A program made the translations under genes and the position numbers. This document shows positions 21,611 through 34,856 of a stretch of DNA of 64,000 bases, piece after piece. Position 1 is the first letter of the stretch; every line of letters begins with the position of its first letter. This DNA comes from Vanilla planifolia. Lineage: Eukaryota > Streptophyta > Magnoliopsida > Asparagales > Orchidaceae. The notes under the pieces were generated by a model. It worked only from the letters and a program-made list of their open reading frames with translations, was not told the DNA's origin and did not search any database. The stretch lies in the NCBI GenBank assembly GCA_023846275.1, contig JAIUJO010000071.1, positions 555,671 through 619,670 of the forward strand, read 5' to 3'.

Positions 21611-23619
21611 TGTGCATCCATGGGTGTTTATGAATGTGCATGCATGTATGCTAGTGCATGTTCTTGCTAATGCATGTGTGTGTGTGAGCATATTTGTGTA
21701 TGTATATGTCTGAGTACATCTATGAGTGTTTTTGCATATGTATTCCTACACATGTGTGCTTTCACACATGTGAATGTGTGTATGTGTGTGTTGACATGTG
21801 TAAGTGTGTGTGCATGTCTGAGTCTGTTTGTGCTATAAGTGTGTGTGTTTACATGACTTTGTGCATGTGTTCTCTCTTGTGTGTGTTTGTAGCACGCGTG
21901 AATGTGTGCGTGTGCATGTTTGTATATATGTATGTTTGTGTTTGTTCATGCATAGGTGTGTGTGTGTGTGTGTTTGTGGGTACTTGAATATATTTGTGTG
22001 GGTATATGTGTGTGCATGTTTGGATTTGGTGTGTGTGTGGGCATGTATTTGTGTGTCTGGGAGTTTGTGGGCATGCATATGTGTTCATCTGAGTTTATGA
22101 ACATGTATGTGCATGTGTTTGTGTGTGTATACATGTTCATGCATGTGGATGTGTGTGTGCATGTATTTGTGTGTATGTGTATGCATATGCATGTGAGTGT
22201 GAACTTGTGTGCACATGGACATGTGTGTGTGCACATATGCATGTGTGTATATGTGTATGTGTGCACATTTGTGCATGTATTTATGCATGTGTGCTTGTGA
22301 TTTATGTGTGTGTTGTGTGTGTTTGTGAGTTTATGAATGTGCACATGCATGTTTACATGTGTGCATCTATGTGTGTGCTTGTTTTTTGTGTGCATGTGTG
22401 TGTGCTTATCTATGTGGGTGTGTGTGTGCACACATTCTTGTGTATGTTTGTGTTTATGTGTCTATGTATATGTGCTTTATTGTGCTTGTGTGTGCTATTT
22501 GTGCATTCTTTTGCATGCAAGTGAATGTGTGTGTGCATGCACGTGCATTCCTATGCATGTCTATGTGTATGTGTTTGAGCTTGTGTTTGCATATTTGCCA
22601 TCCTATGTGTGCATGTGCTTATTAATATCTATATGTGTATATTTGAGTGTACATGTATGTGCATGTGCATGTGGATGCATATCTCTGTGTGAAAGTGTGT
22701 GCTTATGTGTGTGTGTCTGCATATGTGTTCATGTGTATATGTGTTCAGGTCATGCACTTTGCAAGCATGCATGCATGAGTATGTTTGTGTGTGTGTCGAT
22801 GGATGTGTGTGCTCATGTGTATGAGTGTAAGCTTGCATTTGCAAGTGTGTGCATGTGTACCTGCATGTGTTTGCATATGCATGTACGTGTGTGTGTGTGC
22901 ATGTGTGCCTGTGTTTGCATTTGTGTGTCCGGGTGCATGTGTGTTCGCATTTGTGTTAATGCATGCACACAGGTGTGTGCATATGTGCATGTGTGTTATG
23001 TATGCATGTGTGTACATGTGTTGAGTGTTCACATCCACATGTACACGTGTGTAAGAGTGCATGCATGCATTTGTTTGTGTGCATGTATCTGTATGTATGT
23101 GTGTTTGTGTACATGTATGCATCTGAGCATGATTATGTGCATGTGCATGTGTGTATGCACATATGGGTGCAAATGAGTGTGTATGTGTGTGCATGTGCTT
23201 ACATGTTCATGTATATATGTGTGCATGTTTGTCTATATGCATGTTTGTCTATGTGTTTTATCTGTGTGAGCGTGTATGTGTGTATGCATGTGTGTTTATG
23301 TGTGTGCGTGTCTGGCTATTTGTGTGCATGTTTGTGCATGCATGTTTTTGTGCATGAATGTTGTATATTTATATGCTTGTGTGTGTACATGGGTGCTACA
23401 TGTCGCCCTACATACTTATGTGTGTGTATGCATTCGTGCATTTGTAGGTGTGGGTGTGTGTGTTGATGCATGTGTGTGTGCATTGTGATTCTGTGTGCGT
23501 GTGTGCATATATGTGTTTTCATGTGTGTGTGTGTACTTGCAAGTGTCTGCGCTTGTTTTGGTTTGTTCTTTACAGTGAGTGTGTGTGTGTGTCATTATAT
23601 ATGCATGTGTGTGTAAGTG

Positions 23620-24310
23620 CACATGTCTGTGTGTGCTTTGTGTGTGTGTATGTGTGTGTGTGCATATGTGTGTGCCTATGTATATGTATTGGTGTTTGTG
23701 CTTTTATCATTATATGCATGTATCATCTTTTTCTTCTATGTGCATATGCTTTTATGTTCCTCTATGTGTGTGTGTTGGTGCATGTGCACATGTGTATTTG
23801 TGTGTGCATGTTTGTGCATGCCTTGGCATGCGTGTGGGTGTTTGTGTGTGTGCTTGTACATGTGTACATCCATGGGCTTTTGCGTGTGTGTTCATGTGTC
23901 TGGGAGTACATGCGTGTGTGCGTGTATGTGTGATTGTGTGAAAATGTGTGTGTGTGTGTGTCCATATGTATGCATGTGCAGATGTGCACATGTTTATGTG
24001 TGCTTTGTGCATATGTGTATGCATTGGTTCTTGTGCTTTTGTCATTGTATGCATGTGTTAGCATTTGTTTCTATGTGCATACACCTGTGTTCCTCTATGT
24101 GCGTGTGTGTGTGTGTGTTGGTGCATGTGCACGTGCGTGCGTGTGTGTGTGTGCATGTTGATGCATGCCTTGCATGTGTGAGTGTGTACATATGTATGGG
24201 TGTCTATGTGTGTGCTTGTGCATGTGTACATGCATGGGTTTGTGCATGTGTTTACAAGCACATACGTGCGAGCATGTGAGTGCGAGTGTGTGTGGGTATA
24301 TGTGTGTTGG
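23620..24310 (+). repeat. About 335-bp tandem duplication
   Basis: Two successive blocks share unusual anchors: cttttatcattatatgcatg at 23701 matches cttttgtcattgtatgcatg at 24036, and gttcctctatgtg at 23756 matches 24089. Text between and after is collinear (ttggtgcatgtgcac, gcatgcctt, tgtgtgcttgt). The copies have since diverged by substitutions and small indels. Confidence 0.75.
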
Positions 24311-24589
24311 TGTGTGTGTGTATATTCTTGTGCATGCCCATGTGTGTGTTTGTGTGCTAGTGAATGCACAAACATGCAAGTGTGTGTGGGTATTTTTGTG
24401 TAGGTGAATATGTGTGTATGTGTGTATGTGTGAGTGTGTTAATTAATGCATGTATATGTTTGCACAGGCACACATGTGAGTGTGTAAATATGTGTGGATA
24501 TGTTCATGTACATGAATGTGCTTTTGTATGTATGTGATTGTGCATGTGTATGTCTATGTGTGCATACACGTGTGTGTGAATTAGTGCTT

Positions 24590-25000
24590 GCATGTGTGAC
24601 TATGTGTGTTTATGTGTGTGTGCCCATGTGTGTATGTTCATGTGTATGTGTACATGTGTGAGTGTGTGCACATGTGTGCATGTGTGAGAACTTTTGTGTT
24701 CATGCATTTGCACATACAATTTTGTGCATATGTGTGCCTATGTGTACATCTTTATGTTTGTAGACGTATGTGTGTGCATGCATATTTGTGATTATATTTG
24801 CATGTGCATGTGAGTATGCATGTATCACTTTGTATATGTGTCTGTATGTGTATAGGTGTGCATGTGTGTGCATACATGTCTGTGCTTTTGTGTGCTTCCA
24901 TTTCTGTGTTTGAGTTTATGTTTGTTTGCATGTGCATGTGTGTATTCTTATGTTCTTATGCGTGTATGTATGTGTGTGCATATGTGCTTGTGTGCATGTG
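24590..25000 (+). repeat. Copy of a dispersed block, related to 36.5-36.9 kb and 62.5-62.8 kb
   Basis: Anchors shared with the block near 36.6 kb: attttgtgcatatgtg, gtgtacatcttt, catatttgtgatta, and tttgagtttatgtttgtttg (24911 here, about 36812 there), followed in both by gcatgtgtgtattctt. The third copy near 62.55 kb has attttgttcatatgtgtg and gtgtgtattcttatgttcct. Confidence 0.7.
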
Positions 25001-26179
25001 TGTGTGTGCTTTTGCATGTTTGTGTGTGTGTGTATGTGTTTATCTATGTGTGCAAATACACATTTGTGAAAGTGTGTGTTTGTGCCTGTATGTGTGTTCG
25101 TGCATGTGTGGACATGGACGTGTTTGTGTATGCATATAGGGCTATGTGTGTACTTGTGTTTGTGCATGTCATGTGCGTAGGCATGTGATTGTGTGCTTTT
25201 ATGTGTGCACATATGCATGTTTCCATGCATACATTTGTGTTAGTGTGTTTTATGTGTTTACACAAGTGTTTATACATATTTGTCCATGTGTGTATGTATC
25301 TGTGTGTGCATGTGCATGTGCATGTGCATGTGGGTGTTTGCATGCATGTGTGTGTGTGTGTGTTGTGTGTGTGTGTGAGTGTACATGTGTGCTTGTCATG
25401 CATACTTACAAGCATGCTTGTGCGAGTGTGTATGTGTGTGGATGGGTTTGTGTGTATGTGCATGTGCATTTGTGCAAGCATGCATTTGCATGTGTGTGCA
25501 GGTGTGCATGCTTGTGCGTGTGCATGTGTGTGTACATGTGTGCATTTGTGTGCATGTTTTCATATGCTTGTACATGCCTATATTTGTGTGTGTATATTTG
25601 TGTGTGCTGTGTGTGAGCATGTATTTTTTGTACTATATGTGCATGTATCTTTGTGTATGCATATGTACGGGTGTGTGCACATGTGTGCATGTGCATACAT
25701 GTGTTTGTGTGTATGTGCAAGCATAGGCATGTGGAAGTGTGTGTCTATGTGTATATATGTGTGTATGCATGTGTGTGCATATGGGTGTGTGTGCATGTGT
25801 TCATGCATTCATGTGGCTGTGCATGTGTTTATTTGTGCATGCATGTGTGTGTGTCTATGTGCATGTGCTTGCATTTTTGCATGTCTTTGTGTGTGTTAAT
25901 GTGGATGCATGTGTGTATTTTGATGTCATTTATTATTTGTGTGTGTGTGTGTGCCTATGTGTGTGCTTGCATTTACATGTACATATGTGTACGTGCCTAT
26001 CCATATGTGTGTGTGTCCACGTGCTTTATGTGTGAGTGTGTTTATGTGTGCATGCATGTACATGTCTTCACTGTGTACGTGGGTGTGCATATGTGTGCAT
26101 GTGTGTGAATGTGCGAACATGTATGTCGTTATGTGTGTGAGAGCGCCTTTACTTGCATGTATTTATGCATACGTGTGTA

Positions 26180-26243
26180 CATGTGTATGTGCATTAACGC
26201 ATGCATGTGTACATGTGTATGCGTGATAACGCATGCATGTGTG
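26180..26243 (+). repeat. 32-bp tandem dimer
   Basis: taacgcatgcatgtgt occurs at 26195 and 26227 with similar flanks. These are among the few CG dinucleotides in the domain. Confidence 0.75.
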
Positions 26244-27426
26244 CATGTGTTCATGTATGAGTGCATGTGTGGGTGTGGGTTTGGGTGTTTGTGTGGGTAC
26301 ATGTGTGTACATTTGTGTTTGTGTGCGATTGTGTGTGGGCATGTGTGTATGTGTGTTTGTGTTTATGTGCATGTGCATCTATGTGTACAAGTAGGAGTGT
26401 ATTTGAGTGTGCATGTGTGCATCCTTGCATGTGTATGTGTCTGTGTGTTCATACTTTTGTATACTATGGTCTCATGTGTGTACATGCAAGCAAGTGTGTG
26501 TCTATCCATGTGTGTGCATGTGAGTGTATGCATGTGTTTGTGTATGTTTTGAGAGATTATAGGCATGGGTATGGGTTTGGGTATTTGTTCTAGTGTGTGT
26601 GTGTGCATTTGTGTGTATGTGTGTTAGAACGTGAGTGCATATGTGCATGTGGGTTTGTGTGTGTATATGCATGTGCATTTGCATGGCCAAGTGTGAGTGT
26701 GTGTTAATGTGCATGTGTGCACCTGTACGTGTGCATGTGCTTGTGTGTGCAGCTGTAAGTGTGCATGTGCTTGTGTGTGCACACTTCTGCGTGTTATGTC
26801 CTCATGTGTGAATGTGAGGTTGTGTATGTTTGTGCGTGTGCTTTTGTGTCCATATGTGTGCATGTGTGTGTATGAATGCACGAGTTGCACATGTTTGCGT
26901 GTGTTATGCACACGTGTGGTGCAAGTTTGTGTGGTTGTGTGCGTGTGCATGCAGATGTGTGTATATATATGTGTATTTATCAGTGTGTGTGTGTGCTTGT
27001 GTGCATGTTAGTATGTGTGCATGTGTATTTCTTTATATGTGTGTGTGTATCTATTGGTATATGTGTTTACATGCATGTGTGTATGTGTGTATCTGGTTGT
27101 ATGCATATGTGTATACGTGTGTGCCTACATGATTGTGCTTGTTCCTTTGTGCATGTGTATATCTATGTGTGTGTAGGTTTGCGTGTGTGCACTTGTGTAT
27201 GTTCAAGTTTGTGTTTGCATACGAGTGCACACATGTATGTGTGTGTGGGATCGTGTGTTTATGTGTGAGTATGTGAGGGTGGGTATTCATGTGGGTCTGT
27301 ACGTGAGTAAGTGCACGTGTCCTTGTGTATTGATGTGCATATGTGCATATGTTTGTGAGTGTCTACTTGTGTATGTGTGTGTGTATGCATGTATGTATAT
27401 GCATGTGAACATGTGTATGCATAGAT

Positions 27427-27430
<4 letters not shown>

Positions 27431-27457
<27 letters not shown>

Positions 27458-27458
27458 C
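27431..27458 (+). repeat. Pure (GT)n run
   Basis: About 13 uninterrupted gt units, among the longest perfect dinucleotide runs noticed in the window. Confidence 0.9.
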
Positions 27459-27577
27459 TAGTGTGCAAGTGCATCTGTGCATGTTTGTATGCATGTGTGT
27501 GTTTGTAAACATATCTGCATTTCTGCAAGCATGTATGTGCACACGTGCATGCATTTATATGTGTGTGCTTACTCCTA

Positions 27578-27678
27578 CATGTGTTGGTGATGTGTGTGTG
27601 CTTATGCATGTGTGAGTTTGTGTGCACATGTGTTGGTGATGTGTGTGTGCATGTGCATGTGTGAGTTTGTGTGCACAT
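27578..27678 (+). repeat. 49-bp tandem dimer
   Basis: tgttggtgatgtgtgtgtgc starts at 27582 and again at 27631, followed in both by tgcatgtgtgagtttgtgtg and cacatg. Confidence 0.9.
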
Positions 27679-28638
27679 GTGTGCATGTGTTTGTGTGTGC
27701 TTATGTGTGTTTGTGTGTACATGTGTATGTGCTTATGAGTGTGCTTGTGCATATTTGTTTTTATGTATGTATGGGCATTTGAATGTGTGTATGTGCTTAT
27801 TTATTCATGTCTTTGTGGGTGAGTGTGAGTGTGTGCTTGTGCACTGGCATCTATATGTGTAGTTGTGTGAGTGCATTTATATGTTTGCGCTTCTTCATGT
27901 GTATGGGCATGCATGGGTGTTTTTGCATGTAGTGCATCTATATATGTGTATTTGTGCTTATTTGTGTTTGTGTTTGTGTGTGCATGTATGTGTGTTTGTG
28001 TGTAAATATATGTGTGTGTGTGCCTATGGTGCATTTGTGTAGATGTTTGTGTACTTGTTCCATTGCATGCATGTGTATGTGTGTTTGTGTGTTTGTGCAC
28101 TTATGTGTGTGTGGCATGTCTATGTGCATGTCTTTCTGAAATCATGTGTGTCATTTGTGTGTGTATGTGTATGTGCATTCATATGCATGTGTATGTGTGT
28201 GTGCATGTGTGTATGCTTGTGTGTGTGTAAGCATGTGTCTATGTGTACGTGTGCATGTGCATGTGTACTAGTGTGTACATGTGTGTATGTTTGTGTATGT
28301 GTGTACACATATATGATATTATTTGTGTGTGTGTGCTTTTGCAAGCATATGTTTTGATGTACATGCATGTACTTGTGTGTGTGTGTACCTTTCTGTAGTC
28401 ATGTGAGTGTATGCACGTGCATGAGGGTGTGTATATGTGTTTATACTTGTGCTTGCAAGTGACTATGCAAACGTATGTGTTTGTATGTGCATGCATACAC
28501 GTGCATGTGTAAGCACATGTTTTTATGCATGTATTTGGTTAAGCACACATGCATGTGTTTCTATGTGAGCTTGTTTGTGTATGTATGTTTATGAGCATGT
28601 TTGTGTGTGTTCATCTGGGCATGTGTATGCACACCTAC

Positions 28639-28660
28639 GTGTGTGTGTGTGTGTGTGTGT
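28639..28660 (+). repeat. Pure (GT)n run
   Basis: About 11 gt units following cacacctac. Confidence 0.85.
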
Positions 28661-28684
28661 CTTTGTGCATATGCATGGATGTTT

Positions 28685-28770
28685 GTGCTTGTGTTTGTCT
28701 GCATGTGTGTGCTTGTGTTTGTCTGCACGTGTGTGCTTGTTTTTGTCTGCATATGTGTGCTTGTGTGCAT
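28685..28770 (+). repeat. 24-bp tandem repeat, about four copies
   Basis: gcttgtgtttgtctgcatgt begins at 28687, 28711 and 28735, with a partial fourth at 28759. The period is a multiple of three, so it also shows as an 8-residue repeat in the spurious translations. Confidence 0.9.
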
Positions 28771-31700
28771 GTGTGTGTGAGTGCATGTTTGTATTCGTGA
28801 GTGGGTTTTTTGTGCATGCATGCATTTGTATGTATATATGTACATGAGTGTTCATTTATGCTTGTTTATGTTTCTATGTGCATATATGCATGTGCAAGTG
28901 CATGTGTTTGTGCATGTGCATGTGAATTTGTGTGTATTTTTTATTTACATGGACTTTTGTATGTGTGTATGTGTGTATGTTCATGTGCATGTGTTTCTAT
29001 GTATATGCATGTATGCATGTGTTTGTGTGTATGTGCTTGTGTGCATGTTTTGCTGGGGGATGCATTTGTGTATCTGTGTTTGCATGTGTGTGTGTGTAAG
29101 TGCATGTGTATATGTATGCATGTCTTGTTGTGTGTGTGTGCATGTGTCTATATTTTAATGGAAGTGATTGTGTGTGGTTGTATGTACATGTTAGTGTTCA
29201 TGTGTGCATGGGTATGCATGTGTGTACAAGTGTGCTTGTGCATGTGTCTATGCCTTTTTGTATGTGTTCTTACTTGCATGTAGATGGACTTGTGTCTACA
29301 TACTTATGTCCAAATGTGAATATGTGTGTGTGTGCGTGGGCATATGTTTTTATGCACATGCACTTGTCTATGTGTGAGTAGTGTGTGTGCATCCTTATAT
29401 GTGTATATGTCTTTGCCTGTGCATGCATTTGCATATGTGTGTGTGTGTACATAAACAATTTATGTGTGCCTCTATTTTTTGTATGTGTGTTTGTGTATAT
29501 GAATGTGTGTGTAGTACATGTGCATGTTTTTTTGTATGTACATGTTTGTGTAAGTGAATGTTCTTATGTGTGTGTGTTCATGTGTTTGTGTGATTTTTAT
29601 GCATGGATGCATAAGTGTGAGCATGAATTTGTGTGCTTGCATATGTGTGTGCTTGTGTGCATGCATGTGTGTATGTTTTCTTATGCATAGGTGTGTGTGT
29701 GTGTGTGTGCATGCATGTATATTTACACATTTGGGTGTGCATGATTGTGGTGTGTTCATGCATTCATGTATGTGCATGTGTGTGCATGCTTGTGCTAGTG
29801 TACACGAGTGCATGTGTGCATTATTATGTGGTCGCGAGTCAATGTGTGTGTTTATAAGTGTTTGCTTGCATGTATGTGAGTGTGCATGTAAGTTTGTGTG
29901 CATGGATGTGTCTGTGTGCATGCATATAATTGTACATATTTGTGTGTATGTGTATCTTTGTGCATGTGTGCAAGTGTGTATGTGTGTGTATGAATGTGCA
30001 TATGTGGGTGAGTAGTTTTGTGGGTGTGTGGGAGTGTGTGCTTGTGTGTGTTTGTAAGTGCGAGCAAGTGTGCTCGTATGTGTGCATTTGTGTACATACA
30101 TGCATGCACGCATGTGTGTGGAGGGGGTTGTGTGTGTGTGCATGTTTGCACATGTGAGTGTGCATATCTGTGTCTGTGTCTTTGACTTTGTATGTGTGGG
30201 GAGGTGCACTAGCATGTGTGAGCTATGTAAGTGTGTGCATATGTATGTCTATGCACATGCTTATATGTTTAAGAACTTTCACATTTGTGCATGCTTTTGT
30301 GTGTATGTGTGTCTATGAGTTTATGTTTCTTTGTTTGCATGTATGTGCTTATGCTTGTACATGTGTGTGTATGATCCTCTGTGTGTTTTTATGTACATGC
30401 ATGCATGCATGTATATGTGTACGTGCACTTGTGTATGTGTAGCTGTGCACGTGCATATGTGTGTGTTTCATATGTCCATGTCTATGTATGTGTGTATGAG
30501 TGCATTCTTGCGAAAGTTTGTTTTTGTGTGTTCACATGCATATGTATTTCTATGTGTTTTTGTATCAGGGATGTGTGTATTGGTGTGGGTGTGCATGGGC
30601 ACATGTGCATATGAATGTGTGCATCTATATGCATGCGTGTAGGTGTGCACATGTCTTTGTAGGTGAGTGTGTGCGTACAAGTGTGTGTTCATGCATGTGA
30701 TTATACATGCTTGTGTTTTTATGCATGCACAAGTGTGTATGCATTTATGTCTACATGTGTGTGCATTTGTGTGCATGTCAATGCATGCATGTGTGTGTGC
30801 ATATTTATGCATGTGTGTGTGCAAATGTGCATGCATGTGTGAGTGCATGTGTTCGTGTATACGAGCATTTATGCATGTGAGTGTTTGTGCATATGTATGT
30901 ATGTGCATGTGCATGTGTTTGTGCTTGTGTTCTCGTGTATGTGTGTGTGTGTGTATGTGTGTATGTATGTATGTGTGTGTGCATATGCATGTGTTTATGT
31001 GGTTGTGTGTTCATGTGAGCATGTGTGTATGTGTGTTTGTGTATGTCTGTGTGTCTGAGTACATGTGCACATGCATCCATGCATCTATGTGTGTGCATAC
31101 TACGTACATCTGTGAATATGTGTGTGTGCATGCGTGCTTACGTGAATGTAAATGAATACGTTTTTGTGCTTATGTGTGTTATTATGTGTTTACACGTATG
31201 TGTGTGTGTGCATGTGTTTGTCCGTGCATATGCATGCATGTGTGTCAACTTTTGTGCATGTACATATGTGTGTATATGTGTGGATATGGGTGTATGTGTG
31301 CTATTTACACATATGGTAGAGGGAGAGTGCATGTGCATAAGTGCATGTGTGTGTGAGGATGCATGTGTGTACATGTGTGCGGGTGTGTGTGGCAATGTTT
31401 ATGTGTGTTCATGCATGCATTTGCATGTGTGTGTCTTCATAAGCGCATGTATCTGCATATGCACTAGTATGAGTGCAATTGCATGTGTGCGAGTGTGTCT
31501 ACGTGTGTGTGCATGCCTTTTTTGCATGTGTGTGCAATTGGATGTGTGTATATGTGTGTGTGTTCGTGCATGCGTGTGTTTGCATGTGTGAATGTGTTGG
31601 GGTATGTGTGGGTTTGTGTATTTGTGTGTGTGCATGTGTGTGTTGATTTGTGTATGCATGTTCTTATGCATGTGTGTGTGTGTATTTGTGCTTTTGCACT

Positions 31701-32519
31701 AGGTTTTTAGATGTGCATTTGTATATGTGTGTTTGTATAAGAATGTGCATGTAAGTGTACATGCACATGCATGTGTATGTGCTAGCATGTTTGTGTTTGT
31801 GCTTTTGTATATGCATGTGCATAAGTGTATGTGTGTGTGCATGTACATGTTTGTGTGGGTGTGGGTTTGCAAGTGTGTGTGGACAAGTGCATGTTGGTAT
31901 GCATGGGCATCTACGTATGTGTGAAAGCATGTTTAATTGTGCTTGTGTACCAGGTGTATGTGTGTACGTGTGAGTGTTTGTATGTATGTTGGCTTGTGCA
32001 TGTCTGCTTGTGTATCTACATTCATGCACATTTGTATGCATGTGTGTGTGTGTTTTTTTTCTTGTGTGTGTGTGCATGTATGTATGTTTGTGTGTGTGGT
32101 TATGTTCTTATGTACTTATGCATATATGTGATTATGCATGTGCATGTGCATGCATGTGTTTGCAAATGTGTGTCTGTATGCATGTGTGTGTATGTGTATG
32201 CATTCAAAAACATGTGTGTATTTGTGGTTATGCATAGGTATGTATGTGCATATGTGCATGATTATGTATGTGTGTGCATGCATGTGTGTGCATAAGTGCA
32301 TGCATGTGTTTGCATATGTGTGCTCTTACGTGTGTGTGTGTGTGTGTGTGTATGTGCATGTATGCTCTCTTGCATGTTCATGTGTGCATTTAAGAGTTTG
32401 TGTGCATGTTTGTAACCATGCAGACACGTGTATCTGTGCATGTGAGCATGCATGTGTGTACATGTCTGCATTTACATGCATGTGTGTTTGTATGTGTATG
32501 TTAACCTACACGTGTGTAT

Positions 32520-32816
32520 ATGTGTGTGTGAGTTTTTGTGCATATGAATGTGTTTGTGTGTGTATGCATGTGTGCTTGTGTGCATGTGTGTGTGCACATA
32601 TGTGAGTGTCTGCATAAATGTGTGTACACATGTGAGCATATATGTATGTATATTTGTGTGTGCGTGTGCACATGTGCATGTGTGAGTTTGTGTGCATATG
32701 AGTGTGTTTGTGTGTGTATGCATGTGTGCTTGTGTGCATGTGTGTGTGCATGTGTGTGTCTGCATGAATGTGTGTACACATGTGAGCATGTATGTATGTG
32801 TGTACTTGTGTGCATG
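32520..32816 (+). repeat. About 154-bp tandem dimer
   Basis: catatgaatgtgtttgtgtg at 32541 is matched by catatgagtgtgtttgtgtg at 32695. Both are followed by tgtatgcatgtgtgcttgtg, then tgtgtacacatgtgagcat and tatgtatg. It is a recent-looking duplication with few differences. Confidence 0.9.
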
Positions 32817-34762
32817 TATGGGTTCATATGTGTAAGTGTTTGTGTTCATGTGCAGGTGTGTGTGTGCGTGCGTGCATGTATGTGTGTGTGAATGTGTGTG
32901 TGTGTATGTGTGTATGTGCATGTGTGTGTGCTTGTGCATGTATTTTGGTGCATATGTGTACATACATGTGTACGTGTGTGTCTGTGTACTTTTGCTTGTG
33001 TATGTGTGTGTGCATATATATGTATGCATGAGTGTGCATCAGTATGTGTGTGTGTGTGTGTTCGAGTGTGTGTGCATGAATTGTTTTGCATGTGCAAGTT
33101 TGTGTGTGCTTATGTGTGTGCATATCAGCATGCCTTTACATGTATATGTGTGTATGCATAAGCATGTTTGCATCAATACACACGTGTGTGTATGGGCATG
33201 TATTTGCATGGGAGCACTTGTGTGTGCACATGTGCATGTGTATATGTGTTCAAGTGTATGCTTGTGGGCATTTGTGTAAGAGCATTTGTGCAAGTGTGCG
33301 GGTGTGTGTGCACATGTGTATGTTTGTGCATCTGCATGTCGGTGTGCACGTGTGTGTTTGCTTGTGTGTGCATCATTATGCATGTGCATGTCTACAGGAG
33401 TGTATGTGTGTGAATGCATGCATGTGTGTGTGTGTGTCTTAATGCATGAGTGCATATGTTTATGTGTGTGTATTTTCATGTCTGCGATTATTTTTGTGTA
33501 TGCATGTGTATGTGTGTGCTTGCATGGGCATATGTGTGGGAGTGTGTACGTATATATGCAAGTGCATTTGTGTACATATAATGGCACATGTACATTAGAG
33601 CATATGTGCACATGTGTATGTGTGTGTGAGTATTCATGTTTGTAGTTATGTGTGTCAGCATGTTCATGTGTGTGAGGGGGTGAGTGTGGTTGTACATGCT
33701 TGTGTGCATATGTGTATACTTGTACATGTGTGCATTAGAGTGTGTGCATGTGTTGGCATATGTGTGTGCATGCATACTTAAGTGTGTGTGCACTGGCTTG
33801 CCCATATTTGTTTGTGTGTGTGTGTGTTCATTTGTATGTGAATGTGTGGTTGTATGTGTATGCATGTATACATGTGAGTGTATGCACACAAGCATGTGTG
33901 CATGTTCTTACACATGTATGGTCATCTGCACATGTGCGTGTCTTTGTGTGTGTGTGTGTGTACATGCATAGCTATGTTTATGCAAGTGTGTATACATGTG
34001 TGTGTGTGCACCTAAATATGCATGTTCTTGTATGTATGTGTTTGTGTGTACATTTGTGTATACCTGAGCACACTTGTTTGTGTGCTTCTATGTGTGTACA
34101 TGTGCATACATGTAAATGTGTTTGTAGTTGTGTATATGCTTAAGTGTGTGTGTGCATTCACGCTTGTCTCAATGTTTGTATGTGCCAACATCTCTATGTG
34201 TGTGTGCAAATAGATGTGTATGTGTGCATGAATGCATAAGTGCGTCCATGTGGGTGTGCATACATGTGTTAATGTTTTTAAGTTTTTAGGTGCATTTTTC
34301 CACATCCATGTGTAAATATGTGTGCTCATGCATGTGTGATTATTTATGTTTATGGATATATTCTTATGTATATGTGCATTTGTGTGTGTGTTTGTGTGCA
34401 TGTGTTCTCATATATGCATATCTATGTGTGTATGCATGCATATGTGTGTAAGTGTGCATGTGTGTGTGTGTTTAAGTAGGTACTTGTGCATGTGTATGCT
34501 TGAGTGATCTTACGTGTGCATGTCTATTTGCATTTATGAATGTGTTTGGATGTGTTTAAGCCTACAAGTATGTGTGTGTACTTGTATGGGTGCCTGTAAT
34601 ATTATGTAGCTATGTGGGTTTATGTGCCTATGTATGTGTGTGTTTGTGCATTCATTGGTATACACATTTGGGTAAGTGCATTTGTGTGTGCATGTTTGTT
34701 GTGTGCTTGTATGTGTGTGTGTGTAAGTGCATATGCACATGTGTACATGTTTGTGTATGTGT

Positions 34763-34856
34763 GTGTGCTTGTCTATGTGCCTGTTTGTGTACATGTGCAA
34801 CCATGTGTGTGTGCTTATCTATGTGCCTATTTGTGCACGTGTGCAACCATGTGTGT
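34763..34856 (+). repeat. 46-bp tandem dimer
   Basis: gtgcttgtctatgtgcctgt at 34765 is repeated as gtgcttatctatgtgcctat at 34811, each followed by gtgcaaccatgtgtgtgtgc. Confidence 0.9.
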
